Shown here: piece after piece, positions 8,661 through 18,309 of the stretch | Layout of the letters: each line of letters begins with the position of its first letter | Numbering within the stretch: position 1 is the stretch's first letter | Source: Variovorax sp. PAMC 28711 | GTDB lineage: Bacteria > Pseudomonadota > Gammaproteobacteria > Burkholderiales > Burkholderiaceae_C | DNA: 64,000 nucleotides | Direction of reading: 5' to 3' | NCBI RefSeq assembly: GCF_001577265.1 | Contig: NZ_CP014517.1 | Span: 797,001 to 861,000, forward strand | The notes under the pieces: generated by a model | Databases searched by the model: none | What the model was told of the DNA's origin: nothing | What the model saw: only the letters and a program-made list of their open reading frames with translations | Position numbers and translations under genes: made by a program

Positions 8661-9233
8661 TCAGGCCCTCGGCAGCGTCACACCTTGCTGGCCCTGGTAC
8701 TTGCCGCCGCGGTCCTTGTAGCTAACCTCGCAGACATCGTCCTTGTCGCTTTCGAAGAAAAGCACCTGTGCGCAGCCCTCGCCCGCGTAGATTTTGGCGG
8801 GCAGCGGCGTCGTGTTGCTGAACTCGAGCGTCACGTAGCCTTCCCATTCAGGCTCGAACGGGGTCACATTGACGATGATCCCGCAGCGGGCATACGTGCT
8901 CTTGCCGAGGCAAATCGTCAGCACGTTGCGCGGAATACGGAAGTACTCGACGGTGCGTGCCAGCGCGAAGCTGTTGGGCGGAATGATGCAGAAGTCACCG
9001 TGCATGTCGACGAAACTTTTCTCGTCGAAGTTCTTCGGGTCGACCACCGTGCTGTGGATGTTGGTGAACACCTTGAATTCAGGCGCACAGCGGATGTCGT
9101 AGCCGTAGCTCGAAGTCCCGTAGCTGATGATCTTGTGACCATCGCTTTCGCGCACCTGGCGCGGCTCGAACGGCTCGATCATGCCGGTCTGCTCGGCCAT
9201 GCGCCGGATCCACTTGTCACTTTTAATGCTCAT
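8661..9233 (-). CDS. dcd: dCTP deaminase
   Basis: Dcd deaminates dCTP to dUTP, the entry to dTMP synthesis in many Gram-negative bacteria. The ATG at 9233 gives the family start [20 protein letters not shown] and a 190-residue protein, close to the usual size. Key segments are [13 protein letters not shown], the central [19 protein letters not shown] with the conserved Arg, [16 protein letters not shown], and the catalytic-glutamate region [20 protein letters not shown]. The C terminus [15 protein letters not shown] is typical. Part of a run of minus-strand nucleotide genes, but probably a separate housekeeping unit. Confidence 0.95.
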   Translation of the reverse strand: MSIKSDKWIRRMAEQTGMIEPFEPRQVRESDGHKIISYGTSSYGYDIRCAPEFKVFTNIHSTVVDPKNFDEKSFVDMHGDFCIIPPNSFALARTVEYFRIPRNVLTICLGKSTYARCGIIVNVTPFEPEWEGYVTLEFSNTTPLPAKIYAGEGCAQVLFFESDKDDVCEVSYKDRGGKYQGQQGVTLPRA

Positions 9234-9290
9234 GTCGGGGTGTCCTTCTCGGGCCGCCATTTTAGGCAGCGCCGAACCGGCGACCTCCGA

Positions 9291-10583
9291 TCAGTTCGGC
9301 AGCGCCTGCGAAATCACGGCGCGCTCGATCAGCCGGTCGTCGCCGAGCACGATCATTGCGAACAGCAGTTCTTCGAGGTTCGTCGCCAGCGCCGTCTTGC
9401 GCGCGAGCAGCGGCGTGGCCTTCGGGTCGATCACGACGAAGTCGGCTTCGCAGCCCGGCTGGAGATTGCCGACGACGCCTTCAAGCCCCAGCGCGCGCGC
9501 GGCGCCGCCCGTGTGGCGCCACCAGAGCTGCGACGGCGCGATGCTGACACCCGGCTTGGTCTGGCCTTCGCGGCCCACGTAGTAGGCGGCGAGCATGGTC
9601 GCGAAGGGGCTGAAGCTGGTGCCGCCGCCCACATCGCTCGCCAGCCCGTAGCGGTAGTCGACGCGGTCCGCGCCCTCAAAGTCGAAGAAGCCGCTGCCCA
9701 GGAACAGGTTGCTGGTCGGGCTGACGGCCGACGCCGTTTTCGTCTCGCGCATGAGCTGGCGGTCGGCGTCGTCGAAGTGGATGCAATGCGCGTAGACGGC
9801 GCGCTCCCGCATCAGACCGAAGCCGGTGTAAACGTCGAGGTACGAGCGCGCCTGGGGGAACAGCTCGCGCGCCCACGCCACCTCGTCCTTGTTCTCGGCG
9901 ACGTGCGAGTGAATCCAGGTATCGGAATACTTCGCCGCCAGCTCGCCGGCACCCTGCAATTGCGCGTCGGTGCTGGTGGGGGCGAAGCGCGGCGTGATCG
10001 CGTAGCCAAGCCGATCGACGTTGTGCCAGCGGCGGATCAGGGTTTCGGTGTCGACCAGGCTCTGCTCGGTGTTGTCGCGCACGCCGTCCGGCGAATGACG
10101 GTCCTGCAGCACCTTGCCCGTGATCATCCGCAGCTGCCGTTTTTGCGCACTCTCGAAAAACGCGGTGACAGACGCCGGATGCGAGGTCGCAAAAGTGAGC
10201 GACGTGGTCACGCCGTTGCGCATCAGTTCGTCGAAAAACACCTCGGCCACCTCCGCCGAATGCGCTGGATCGGCGAAGCGGCTCTCGGCCGGAAAGGTGT
10301 AGTTCTCGAGCCAGGGCAGAAGGCCTTCCGACGGCGCGCCGATGATGTCGGTCTGCGGAAAGTGGATGTGCATGTCGATGAAGCCAGGCGCGAGGATGCG
10401 GCCGGGCAGATCGGTGACCGCCACGTCGACGTGGTGCGGCGCCACGGCGGCATGGCTGCCGGCATCAATGACCCGCTGGCGGCCTTCGGTATCGGGCCCG
10501 ACCACCAGCAGGCCGTCTTCGTCGTAGAGCGCTCGACCCTCGGGGTCGAAGCGGAGCAATGCGGCGCGGTAGGCTTTTTTCAT
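9291..10583 (-). CDS. guaD: Guanine deaminase (amidohydrolase family)
   Basis: Converts guanine to xanthine. A 430-residue amidohydrolase from the ATG at 10583. Zinc-site motifs: PGFIDMHIHFPQ at 66-77 (His72, His74), later HSHVAENKDEV, VYAHCIHFDD, and the Asp motif SDVGGGTSFSPF. The sequence PQTDIIGAPSEGLLPWLENYTFPAE (in part) is typical of guanine deaminase rather than of other amidohydrolases. It is downstream of the adenine deaminase and acyl-CoA synthetase genes on the same strand, 70 bases after the latter. Its product, xanthine, is the substrate of the XdhAB enzyme encoded about 12 kb away. Confidence 0.93.
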   Translation of the reverse strand: MKKAYRAALLRFDPEGRALYDEDGLLVVGPDTEGRQRVIDAGSHAAVAPHHVDVAVTDLPGRILAPGFIDMHIHFPQTDIIGAPSEGLLPWLENYTFPAESRFADPAHSAEVAEVFFDELMRNGVTTSLTFATSHPASVTAFFESAQKRQLRMITGKVLQDRHSPDGVRDNTEQSLVDTETLIRRWHNVDRLGYAITPRFAPTSTDAQLQGAGELAAKYSDTWIHSHVAENKDEVAWARELFPQARSYLDVYTGFGLMRERAVYAHCIHFDDADRQLMRETKTASAVSPTSNLFLGSGFFDFEGADRVDYRYGLASDVGGGTSFSPFATMLAAYYVGREGQTKPGVSIAPSQLWWRHTGGAARALGLEGVVGNLQPGCEADFVVIDPKATPLLARKTALATNLEELLFAMIVLGDDRLIERAVISQALPN

Positions 10584-10653
10584 CGTGGCCGCCAGCGTAA
10601 TGCAGCACCGGGGCCGCCGCAATTTCAGCACCCGTATAGGGTCTATATGCGGT

Positions 10654-12570
10654 CTACTCCGCGCCGAGCACGCGTGTCTTGACCGGCAGCGATGCCAATG
10701 CCTGCGCCAGTTTCTGCGCCAGCGCGGGCTCGACCGCCCCGCCGAAACGCACCGTGACGCCCTGGTGCTCGTCGCTCTGCACGTGCGGCCACGCAGCCTG
10801 CGCGAGGCCCGCCTCGGTGCACGCCGTGGCGACCAGCGCACGCGCCACCTGCGCGGCGGCCAGCGCGCGAAGCTCCGGCTTGTAGATCTTGCCGACGTTG
10901 GTCATCGGCATGTGCTCGATCACCGTCACCCACTTCGGTCGGGCCGGCGCCTCGTCGACGCGCGCCGATGCGAAGGCCAGCAATTCGGCCTCGTCGACCG
11001 AGGCGCCGGGCACCAGCGTGGCAAACACCACCGGCAACTCGCCCGCATAGGCGTCAGGCGCGCCGACGGCCGCACTGAGCTGAATCGCGGGGTGCGCGCC
11101 GAGCGCGTCTTCGATCGTCTTCGGATCGATGTTGTGGCCGCTGCGAATGATGAGGTCTTTCGAGCGGCCCGTGAGGTGGAGCCGCCCCTCGCCGTCAACC
11201 CAGCCGATGTCGCCGGTCGCCAGCCAGCCATCCGGCGTGAAGGCCTTGGCAGTGTCGGCGGAATCGAGGAAGCCGGAAAACACATTCGGCGACTTGAACA
11301 GCACCATGCCGTGCTCGCCGGGCGGCAGTTCGCGGTCGCTCGCACCGCCCTGCTCGTCCAGCGCCACGATCTTCATCTGCGCATAGGGCAACGGAAAACC
11401 GACGCAGCCGGCCGGCCCGTTCACGCCGGGCGGGGTGACGGTCGAGATGCCGGCCATCTCGGTCATGCCCAGGCTCTCGTGCACGTGCAGGCCGAACAGA
11501 CGTTCGAAGCGCGCAGCGAGTTCCGGCGCCAACACCGCGGCACCCGTGCGGCAGTACTTGATCGACGAAATGTCGGCGCCGGCCAGCGGCACGTTGGCCA
11601 GCGCGGCGAGGATGGTCGGCACGGCCGACAGGGACGTCGGCCGGAACTTCTCGACCAGGCGCCAGTAGTTCGCGACCACCGCCTTGTTCCGCAGCTGCGA
11701 CGTGGTCGGCATGATGGTTTCGACACCGGCCGACATGGCGGCGAGCGCGGCGGGCAGCACGCCGGCCACGTGGAACAGCGGGTAGCCGTTGATGGTCACG
11801 TCCGTGTTCGTCAGCTGCTGCAGCTTGACGCAGGCCCACGCGGTGAACACCTGCGCACGGTGGCTGTGGCGCGCCAGCTTCGGCGCGCCCGTGGTGCCGC
11901 CGGTGTGGAAGTACGCGGCGATGTCGTCGGGGCCGATGTCGCGCCCGCTCACGAGCCGACCGTCGGGCTGCGTCGCGCGCAACGCGGCGAAGTCGGCGGT
12001 GCCTTCGGGCCAGTCGATCGCGGCATCGGCCGGCTCGTCGTGCGGCGCGACGCGCAGCACCTTCACGAGCGTCGGCACCTGCGTGCGCAAACGCATCGCC
12101 TTGGACCACATGCCGGATTCGGCATCCGATCCGTAGGCGATCAACACCTTGGCGCCGGCCGCATTCATCAACGACACGAGCTTCTCGTCGGTCAGCAGCG
12201 GATTGAGCGGCTGCACGATGCCGGCCGCCTCGCCACCCCAGAGCGCGAGGTGGTAGTCGAGGCATCCGGGCAGCAGCACGGCGACCGCGTCTTGCGGGCC
12301 GACGCCGAGCGCGTGCAGCAGGTTGGCCGTCTGGTGGATGCCGGCCAGCAGCTGCGCGTAGGTCCAGCGGATCGGCGGGGTTTCGGGGTCGGCGTCGCGC
12401 AGGAACGTCAGTGCGGTTTGCGCACCATAGGCCGCAGCGGAGTTGCGGAAAATCTCGTAGGTGCTGCGGACGGTGACCGCTTCTTCGAGCGGCGTGGCTT
12501 CGAGGCGACGAACGTCAGCGAGGGAGCGAATCGGGAAGGAAGCGGTGAAAGGCGGGGCCACGGGGCGCAT
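10654..12570 (-). CDS. AMP-dependent acyl-CoA synthetase
   Basis: A 638-residue ANL-superfamily enzyme that activates a carboxylic acid through an acyl-adenylate. The phosphate-binding loop is HTGGTTGAPK at 222-231. Further motifs: ESLGMTEMAG, the hinge GWLATGDIGWVDGEGRL, and the C-terminal catalytic lysine in TNVGKIYKPE. It resembles the medium/long-chain synthetases of soil Burkholderiales; the substrate cannot be read. It is only 12 bases downstream of the adenine deaminase stop and 70 bases upstream of guaD, so it looks cotranscribed with purine deaminases, an unexpected partner. Confidence 0.85.
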   Translation of the reverse strand: MRPVAPPFTASFPIRSLADVRRLEATPLEEAVTVRSTYEIFRNSAAAYGAQTALTFLRDADPETPPIRWTYAQLLAGIHQTANLLHALGVGPQDAVAVLLPGCLDYHLALWGGEAAGIVQPLNPLLTDEKLVSLMNAAGAKVLIAYGSDAESGMWSKAMRLRTQVPTLVKVLRVAPHDEPADAAIDWPEGTADFAALRATQPDGRLVSGRDIGPDDIAAYFHTGGTTGAPKLARHSHRAQVFTAWACVKLQQLTNTDVTINGYPLFHVAGVLPAALAAMSAGVETIMPTTSQLRNKAVVANYWRLVEKFRPTSLSAVPTILAALANVPLAGADISSIKYCRTGAAVLAPELAARFERLFGLHVHESLGMTEMAGISTVTPPGVNGPAGCVGFPLPYAQMKIVALDEQGGASDRELPPGEHGMVLFKSPNVFSGFLDSADTAKAFTPDGWLATGDIGWVDGEGRLHLTGRSKDLIIRSGHNIDPKTIEDALGAHPAIQLSAAVGAPDAYAGELPVVFATLVPGASVDEAELLAFASARVDEAPARPKWVTVIEHMPMTNVGKIYKPELRALAAAQVARALVATACTEAGLAQAAWPHVQSDEHQGVTVRFGGAVEPALAQKLAQALASLPVKTRVLGAE

Positions 12571-12582
12571 GCAGTCTCCTGA

Positions 12583-13656
12583 TTATTCGAATTGGGCGAA
12601 CGTCTCGTTGAGCCGGTCGATGTAGCGCGCCTTGGCGGCGGCTTCGATGAAGCTGCCCTCGAAGCTGTTGGCAGCGAGCTGCCAGGCCTGCTGCGCAGTG
12701 AGGCCCGTGGCGGCGAAGGTCTGCACGAAGTTCTCGTTCATGTAGCCGCCGAAGTAGGCGGGATCGTCGGAGTTCACGGTGGCCACCAGGCCGGCATCGA
12801 GCAGCGCGCCGAGGTTGTGCTGACCCAGATCCGGGAACACGCAGAGCTTGAGATTCGAGAGCGGGCACACGGTGAGGGGAATGCGGTCCTGCGCCAGCCG
12901 CTTCATGAGCGCCGGGTCTTTCGCGCTCTGAACGCCATGGTCCACGCGCTCGACCTTCAACACATCGAGCGCGCTCCACACGTAGGCGGGCGGGCCCTCC
13001 TCCCCCGCGTGCGCGACGAGGTGCAGGCCCAGTTCGCGACAGCGCGCGAACACGCGCTCGAAGCGCTCCGGCGGATTGCCGACCTCGCCCGAGTCGAGGC
13101 CGACGCCGATGAACTTGTCGCGGTACGGCAGCGCCTGCTCCAGTGTCTCGAACGCCTTTTGTTCACTGAGGTGACGCAGGAAACACATGATCAGCGCCGC
13201 GCTCACGCCCAGCTTCACCTCGGCGTCGACGCAGGCACGGTGCAGTCCGTCGATCACGGTCCGCATGTCGACGCCGCGTTCGGTGTGCGTTTGCGGATCG
13301 AAGAACATTTCGGTGCGCCACACGTTGTCGGCCGCGGCACGTTCGAGGTAGGCCCACGCCATGTCGTAGAAGTCCTGCTCGGTCAGCAGCACGCTCGCGC
13401 CCGCGTAATAAATGTCGAGAAAACTCTGCAGGTTGGTGAACGCGTAGGCGCGTCGCAGGGCCTCGACGTCGGCGTAGGGAATCTCGACGCTGTTGCGCCG
13501 GGCCAGCGCGAAGATCAGCTCGGGCTCGAGCGATCCTTCGATGTGCATGTGCAACTCGGCCTTGGGCATGGCGCGCAGCAACGCGGGCAGGCGGTCGATG
13601 GAGATGGGGGCTGCTTCGATGAAAAACGGGTCATGCGCATGACTGTAAGCGGCCAT
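12583..13656 (-). CDS. Adenine deaminase of the adenosine-deaminase fold
   Basis: Predicted to convert adenine to hypoxanthine. The ATG at 13656 gives 357 residues. Motifs: [14 protein letters not shown] (His36, His38 bind zinc), [33 protein letters not shown], and [12 protein letters not shown], which supplies the catalytic Asp pair. The whole text closely follows the Pseudomonas PA0148 type, a subgroup shown to act on adenine rather than adenosine (established knowledge); automated pipelines often label it adenosine deaminase. It opens the minus-strand unit ade-acyl-CoA synthetase-guaD and is divergent from the OmpA-type gene. Confidence 0.85.
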   Translation of the reverse strand: MAAYSHAHDPFFIEAAPISIDRLPALLRAMPKAELHMHIEGSLEPELIFALARRNSVEIPYADVEALRRAYAFTNLQSFLDIYYAGASVLLTEQDFYDMAWAYLERAAADNVWRTEMFFDPQTHTERGVDMRTVIDGLHRACVDAEVKLGVSAALIMCFLRHLSEQKAFETLEQALPYRDKFIGVGLDSGEVGNPPERFERVFARCRELGLHLVAHAGEEGPPAYVWSALDVLKVERVDHGVQSAKDPALMKRLAQDRIPLTVCPLSNLKLCVFPDLGQHNLGALLDAGLVATVNSDDPAYFGGYMNENFVQTFAATGLTAQQAWQLAANSFEGSFIEAAAKARYIDRLNETFAQFE

Positions 13657-13676
13657 TGGCCAGAGTGTGCGCAATT

Positions 13677-13710
13677 GCCGAATCTGCCGTCTTTGAATCC
13701 GGCATTCGGC
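13677..13710. repeat. Inverted repeat in the divergent ade/OmpA promoter region
   Basis: GCCGAAT at 13677-13683 is repeated in inverse orientation as ATTCGGC at 13704-13710, with a 20-base spacer that itself contains a weaker GCCG/CCGGC pairing. It lies in the 128-base divergent region between the adenine deaminase start and the OmpA-type gene. It could be a regulator site or an RNA hairpin in either leader; nothing else supports a function. Confidence 0.35.
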
Positions 13711-13784
13711 GAAGGAGCGGGATGCAGTGCGTATCGTGCGCTGGGTCGGCAATTTCGCTGGCATTTCGGTTCAGGGAGTAAAAA

Positions 13785-14843
13785 ATGTTCGACACATTGA
13801 TCAAGGAAGTCGCCACCCGCTTCGGGCTCGGCAACGAAAAATCGCAGTCGCTGGTGCAACTGCTTCTCGCGTACATCACGTCCAAAGACACGGGCGGCCT
13901 GCCCGGCTTCGTGGACAAGCTCATGTCCGCCGGCCTCGGCGAACGCATGCAATCCTGGGTCGGTGGCGCAAGCGCTTCGCCGGCCGGCGCACAAGCCGTT
14001 TCCACGGACCAGATCCAGCAAGTGTTCGGCGGCCCCTCAGGCCTGTTGCGCATGTTCAGCTCCAGGCTCGGCGTCGACAGCCAGACCGGCTCGTCGGTGC
14101 TGTCGTTCCTGTTGCCTGCGGTGATCGGCAAGCTCACGCCACAAGGCAATGTCCCGGCAACGATCCCGCTTGAAATCTCGCAGTTCATCGGCGGCACCAA
14201 GGACCTGTTCTCCCGAGGCGCGAGCGCAGGCGCGGCAGCCGTGAGCGGCACGGTCCATGCAGCCGCACAGGCTGGCCGCTCGACCGGCTCGGGCTTCATG
14301 CGCTGGCTGCCGTGGTTGCTGATCGCCATCGCGGCGCTTCTGTTGCTCGGCTACTGCAGCAAGATGAACCCGACCGCCAACAAGGCCGTCGAAGCGGTCA
14401 AGCAAGTGGGCGATGCCGCCGGCGACGCGGCGAAGAGCGGCGCCGCGGCCGTCACGGACGCAGCCAAGACGGTCGTCGATGCGATCCCGACCGGCGCCGG
14501 CGCCCTCGCCGCGATGATCGATGGCGTGCCGTCGCTCAAGGTCTACTTCGATACCGGCAAGACCGAGCTCTCCACCGAGTTTCCGGAACGGGCCAAGACC
14601 CTGGTCGACTACCTCAAGGCCAACGGCGATACCAAGGCGGTGATCTCCGGGTTCACCGACACGACCGGCGATCCGGTGCTCAACGACGCGTTGTCGAAAA
14701 AGCGCGCCGAGGCCGTGGCCGATGCGCTCAAGTCAGCGGGTGTCGCTGAAGCCAACATCGTTCTGGAAAAGCCGGCAGCAGCCTCGACCACCGGCAACAC
14801 CGACGCCGAACTGCGCCGCGTGGAAGTCGTGCTGCGGAAGTAA
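13785..14843 (+). CDS. DUF937-like domain fused to a C-terminal OmpA domain, one membrane anchor
   Basis: A 352-residue protein with an AGGGAG ribosome site 6 bases before its ATG. Residues 1 to about 140 are a helical DUF937/YidB-like domain (LIKEVATRFGLGNEKSQSLV at the start, later FLLPAVIGKL). One transmembrane helix spans about 172-191 (WLPWLLIAIAALLLLGY). An Ala-rich helical linker leads to an OmpA-like peptidoglycan-binding domain from about 248 (KVYFDTGKTEL, GFTDTTGDPVLNDALSKKRA). The DUF937 part should face the cytoplasm and the OmpA part the cell wall. Its function is unknown; the layout suggests an inner membrane to wall link. A terminator follows. Confidence 0.75.
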   Translation: MFDTLIKEVATRFGLGNEKSQSLVQLLLAYITSKDTGGLPGFVDKLMSAGLGERMQSWVGGASASPAGAQAVSTDQIQQVFGGPSGLLRMFSSRLGVDSQTGSSVLSFLLPAVIGKLTPQGNVPATIPLEISQFIGGTKDLFSRGASAGAAAVSGTVHAAAQAGRSTGSGFMRWLPWLLIAIAALLLLGYCSKMNPTANKAVEAVKQVGDAAGDAAKSGAAAVTDAAKTVVDAIPTGAGALAAMIDGVPSLKVYFDTGKTELSTEFPERAKTLVDYLKANGDTKAVISGFTDTTGDPVLNDALSKKRAEAVADALKSAGVAEANIVLEKPAAASTTGNTDAELRRVEVVLRK

Positions 14844-14875
14844 ATTCACAGCGCTTGCGGCGCTGCAACGCCAAG

Positions 14876-14905
14876 CAAAAGACCGCCTTCGGGCGGTCTG
14901 TTTTG
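14876..14905 (+). terminator. Rho-independent terminator after the OmpA-type gene
   Basis: A perfect 8-base stem AGACCGCC / GGCGGTCT (14880-14887 with 14892-14899) closes a TTCG tetraloop and is followed by GTTTTG; upstream is CAAAA, so it can act on both strands. It lies 33 bases after the OmpA-type stop and 23 bases before the end of the convergent MFS gene, as expected of a shared bidirectional terminator. Confidence 0.85.
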
Positions 14906-14922
14906 CCCGCGGCGCCAGCGAC

Positions 14923-16106
14923 TCACCAACGCCGCACGGCGGCCGCCGCCAGCAGCAGGCACGCCGCCACGCCGCCGAGCAAGGCGAGCCAACCCGCGTG
15001 TTCCCAGAGCGCACCGCCCGCATAACCGAGCACACCCGAACCGAGGTAGTACGCGCAGAGGTACAGCGCCGCCGCCTGCGCCTTGGCGCCCTGAGCCCGC
15101 TGGCCGACCTGCCCGCTGGCCACTGCATGCGCCGCGAAGAACCCGCCGGTCAGCAAGGCGAGGCCCAGCACCACGCCGGCCAGCCAGGGCGTCGCCAGCG
15201 CGCCGACGCCGAGCAGCATCAAGCCGATGCTGACCTGTACGACGCGGCGCGCACCCAGCCGGTCGACCATCGCGCCGGCCTGCCGCGCCGTGTAGCTGCC
15301 GATCAGGTACACCGAAAACAGCAAACCGATGACCGTGGACGACAGCCCGAACGGCGGCGCCGCGAGCCGGAATCCAACGTAGTTGAAGACCGCGACGAAG
15401 CTGCCCATCAACAGGAAGCCGAGCGCGAAACCGACACGCAGCGCGGGCGTCCCGAGGTGCATGGCGAAGTTGCCGACGAGCCCGCGCAGCGACAGCGCCT
15501 GCGGCTTGAAGTGGCGCGATGGCGGCAGCAGCCAGGCGAAGAAGGCGAGCGACACGATGCTCAGTATCGCGATGCCGCCCATTGCGAGACGCCAGCCGCC
15601 GAGGTCGGCCAGCCCGCCCGACAACAGGCGGCCCGCCAGGCCGCCGAGCACGTTGCCGCTGATGTACAGGCCCATCGCCGACGAAAGCGACAGCGGGTCG
15701 AACTCTTCCCCACGTACGCCATCGCCAGCGCCGGCAAGCCGCTGAGCGCCACGCCGACCAGCGCGCGCAGCACCAGCAGCACCGGCCACGAATCGACAAA
15801 CGCGCAGGCGAGGCCGAGCACCCCCGACATCCCGAGCGCGACCAGCATCACCGGCTTGCGGCCCAGCGTTTCCGCGAGCGAGCCGGCGACCAGCATGCAC
15901 AGCGCGAGACAAAAGGTGGTGAGCGACAGCGTCAGGCTGCTGCTGGCCGCCGACACGCCAAAGTGGCGCGCGAAAATGGGCAGCAGCGGCTGCACGCAGT
16001 AGATGGCGGCAAACGTCGAGAGGCCCGCGCAGAAGATCGCGAAGGTCGCGCGGCGGTAGGCGGGCGTGCCTTTGCGCAGGAAGTCGGTGGAATCGGAGGC
16101 AGACAC
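14923..16106 (-). pseudogene. MFS transporter (YnfM-like), interrupted by a one-base frameshift
   Basis: From a GTG at 16106 the first frame encodes TPAYRRATFAIFCAGLSTFA, IYCVQPLLPIFARHFGV and LAETLGRKPVML (the loop 2-3 MFS motif), up to LPALAMAYVG. The C run at 15708-15711 is one base short. A fifth C would restore GEEFDPLSLSSAMGLYISGN, and the other frame then continues without interruption through six more helices to the stop at 14923. Total about 394 residues, normal for a 12-helix drug/sugar exporter of the YnfM type. The substrate is unknown. All the rest is intact, so either a very recent lesion or a sequencing error. Confidence 0.8.
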
Positions 16107-16127
16107 AACAAAAAATCCGGACGAAAA

Positions 16128-16151
16128 AAAGGGCTGCGGAGGCAGCCCTTT
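16128..16151 (-). terminator. Rho-independent terminator ending the xdh/BMP transporter operon
   Basis: A perfect 10-base stem AAAGGGCTGC / GCAGCCCTTT (16128-16137 with 16142-16151) with a GGAG loop. Read on the minus strand it is followed by a run of T, the usual signature of a terminator. It starts 26 bases after the BMP lipoprotein stop, so it marks the end of the long minus-strand unit that begins at xdhA. Confidence 0.85.
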
Positions 16152-16176
16152 CGGGGAAAGCGCTCGAGCGACGAGC

Positions 16177-17343
16177 TTACTTCTTGTCGCCTGGGACTTT
16201 GCCGTCCACGCCCTTGACGTAGAAGTTCACGCCCGACAGGAACTTGTCGTCGGCGACCGCGCCGGCGGCCACGAGTTCCTTGCCGTCCTGGCCCACGATC
16301 GGACCTTTCCAGATCGAATACGAACCGTCCTTCAGGCCGGCCTTCACGGTCTCGACCTTCGTCTTGATGTCGGCCGGAATGTCATCGGCCAGCGAGACCA
16401 GGTCGATCGCGCCTTCCTTCACGCCCCACCAACTCGAGCCGGTCGCCCACTTGCCTTCGAGCGCGTCCTTGGTGGTCTTGATGTAGTACGGACCCCAGTT
16501 GATGACAGCCGATGCAAGGTGGGCCTTCGGGCCGTAGGCCGTCATGTCGGAGTCCCAGCCGAACGCGCGCTTGCCTTTTTCCTGCGCGGTCTTGAGCACG
16601 GCGGGCGAGTCGGTGTTCTGGAACAGCACGTCGGCGCCGCCGTTGATGAGCGCGGTGGCCGCTTCGGTTTCCTTCGGCGGGCTGAACCATTCGTTGACCC
16701 ACACGACCTTGGTCGTGATCTTCGGATTGACCGATTGCGCGCCCATCGTGAAGCTGTTGATGTTGCGCAGCACCTCGGGGATCGGCACCGAGCCGACGAC
16801 GCCGAGCTGGTTGGTCTTGGTCATGCCGCCCGCGATGATGCCGGCCATGTAGGCACCTTCGTAGGTGCGGCTGTCGTAGGTGCGCATGTTCGGCGCGGTC
16901 TTGTAGCCGGTCGCGTGTTCGAACTTGACTTCGGGGTTGTCGGCCGCGACCTTGAGCATCGGCTCCATGTAGCCGAAGGTGGTGCCGAAGATCAGCTTGT
17001 TGCCCTGGCTCGCCATGTCGCGGAACACGCGTTCGGCGTCGGCCGACTCGGGCACGCTCTCCACGAACGTGGTCTTGATCTTGTCGCCGAGTTCCTTCTC
17101 GAGCGCCTTGCGGCCGTTGTCGTGCGCGAACGACCAGCCACCGTCGCCGACCGGCCCGACATACGCGAAGGCGATGTTCAGCGGCGCAGCAGGTGCGGCA
17201 GCCGCGGCGGCCGGCGCAGCAGCCGGTGCGGCAGCGGCCGGTGCAGCAGCCTCTTCCTTTTTGCCACAGCCCACGAGCGCGGCCGACGCCACGGCCGTCA
17301 GGGCTGCGAGCTTGAGAAGGGAACGCTTGTTCAGATCATTCAT
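16177..17343 (-). CDS. BMP family substrate-binding lipoprotein of a purine/nucleoside ABC importer
   Basis: A 388-residue lipoprotein: signal peptide with lipobox LVGC (Cys26), then an Ala/Pro tether (about 30-55), then the BMP (PnrA-like) periplasmic fold. Family marks include IAFAYVGPVGDGGWSFAHDNG, the KYKT-type repeat ATGYKTAPNMRTYDSR, and GIIAGGMTKTNQLGVVGSVP. BMP proteins bind purine nucleosides or related compounds; the location beside xdhAB points to purines. The gene is last in the transporter cluster, 45 bases after the second permease, and a strong terminator follows. Confidence 0.9.
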   Translation of the reverse strand: MNDLNKRSLLKLAALTAVASAALVGCGKKEEAAAPAAAAPAAAPAAAAAAPAAPLNIAFAYVGPVGDGGWSFAHDNGRKALEKELGDKIKTTFVESVPESADAERVFRDMASQGNKLIFGTTFGYMEPMLKVAADNPEVKFEHATGYKTAPNMRTYDSRTYEGAYMAGIIAGGMTKTNQLGVVGSVPIPEVLRNINSFTMGAQSVNPKITTKVVWVNEWFSPPKETEAATALINGGADVLFQNTDSPAVLKTAQEKGKRAFGWDSDMTAYGPKAHLASAVINWGPYYIKTTKDALEGKWATGSSWWGVKEGAIDLVSLADDIPADIKTKVETVKAGLKDGSYSIWKGPIVGQDGKELVAAGAVADDKFLSGVNFYVKGVDGKVPGDKK

Positions 17344-17388
17344 TGTCAGGAATCCTCAAAGGACAGGTTGGCGAAAAAAGCAGGGAGA

Positions 17389-18309
17389 TTATGAGCCGGG
17401 GTAGAACGGTTTTCCGATCGACGCCGGCATGTTGATGCGAATGAAAGCCGGGTTGCGCGAGATCAGCGCGAGCACCACGATGGTCGCGATGTACGGCATC
17501 ATGTTCAGGAACTGGCTCGGCGTATCGACCCCCACGCTTTGCAGGTGAAAGCCGAGCATCGTGACGCCGCCGAACAGATAGGCGCCGAGCAGCACACGGG
17601 CCGGGCGCCATGTGGCGAAGGTGGTCAGTGCCAGCGCGATCCAGCCCTTGCCGGCCACCATGTTCTCGACCCATAGGCCGGTGTACACCACCGACAAATA
17701 AGCGCCGGCCAGGCCGCAGAGCGCACCGCCCACCACCACGGCCATGAAGCGGATGCGCCGCACCGGATAACCCAGCGCATGCGCCGATTCGGGCGATTCG
17801 CCGACCGAGCGCAGCACGAGCCCCGCCCGCGTGCGGTACAGGAACCAGATCAGCGCGAAGGTCAGGAACACCGCGAAATACACGATCGGGTGGTGCCGGA
17901 ACAGCGCCGGGCCCGCGAGCGGAATGTCCGACAGGTACGGCAGCGCGTATTGCGTGCTTTCGGGCAGCTTGGCCTGCACGTAGTTGATGCCCGCGAACGC
18001 CGAGAAGCCCACGCCGAACAGGCTGAGCGCAAGACCGGTCGCGTACTGGTTGGTGTTGAGCCAGATCACCAGCAAGCCGAACACGCCGGCCAGCAGCGCA
18101 CCGGTCACCATGCCGCCCGCGAAGCCGAGCCAGCTGCTCCCCGTTTTCACGGTGACGGCGAAACCCGCGATGGCCGCGCAGAGCATCAGGCCCTCGGCAC
18201 CGAGGTTGACGATGCCGGCCTTCTCGTTGATGAGCAGGCCGAGCGAGGCGATGGCCAGCACGGTGCCGGCACTGAGCATCGAGCCCAGCAGGAGTGCGTA
18301 CGCGTCCAT
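17389..18309 (-). CDS. ABC importer permease, BMP/nucleoside class (second permease)
   Basis: A 306-residue integral membrane protein with about eight to ten hydrophobic helices and the family segments NEKAGIVNLGAEGLMLCAA and GINYVQAKLPEST. It pairs with the permease encoded just upstream; the start and the preceding stop share one base (18309). Together they should form the heteromeric channel of a BMP-type (RbsC-like) nucleoside/purine importer. The ENMVAGKGWIALALTTFATW segment, the coupling-helix region of this class, is intact. Confidence 0.88.
   Translation of the reverse strand: MDAYALLLGSMLSAGTVLAIASLGLLINEKAGIVNLGAEGLMLCAAIAGFAVTVKTGSSWLGFAGGMVTGALLAGVFGLLVIWLNTNQYATGLALSLFGVGFSAFAGINYVQAKLPESTQYALPYLSDIPLAGPALFRHHPIVYFAVFLTFALIWFLYRTRAGLVLRSVGESPESAHALGYPVRRIRFMAVVVGGALCGLAGAYLSVVYTGLWVENMVAGKGWIALALTTFATWRPARVLLGAYLFGGVTMLGFHLQSVGVDTPSQFLNMMPYIATIVVLALISRNPAFIRINMPASIGKPFYPGS

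Noticed and set aside
12583..13656. Adenosine deaminase for nucleoside salvage
   Set aside because: The text follows the PA0148-type adenine deaminase subgroup ([20 protein letters not shown]), so adenine is preferred as substrate; adenosine activity is not excluded.
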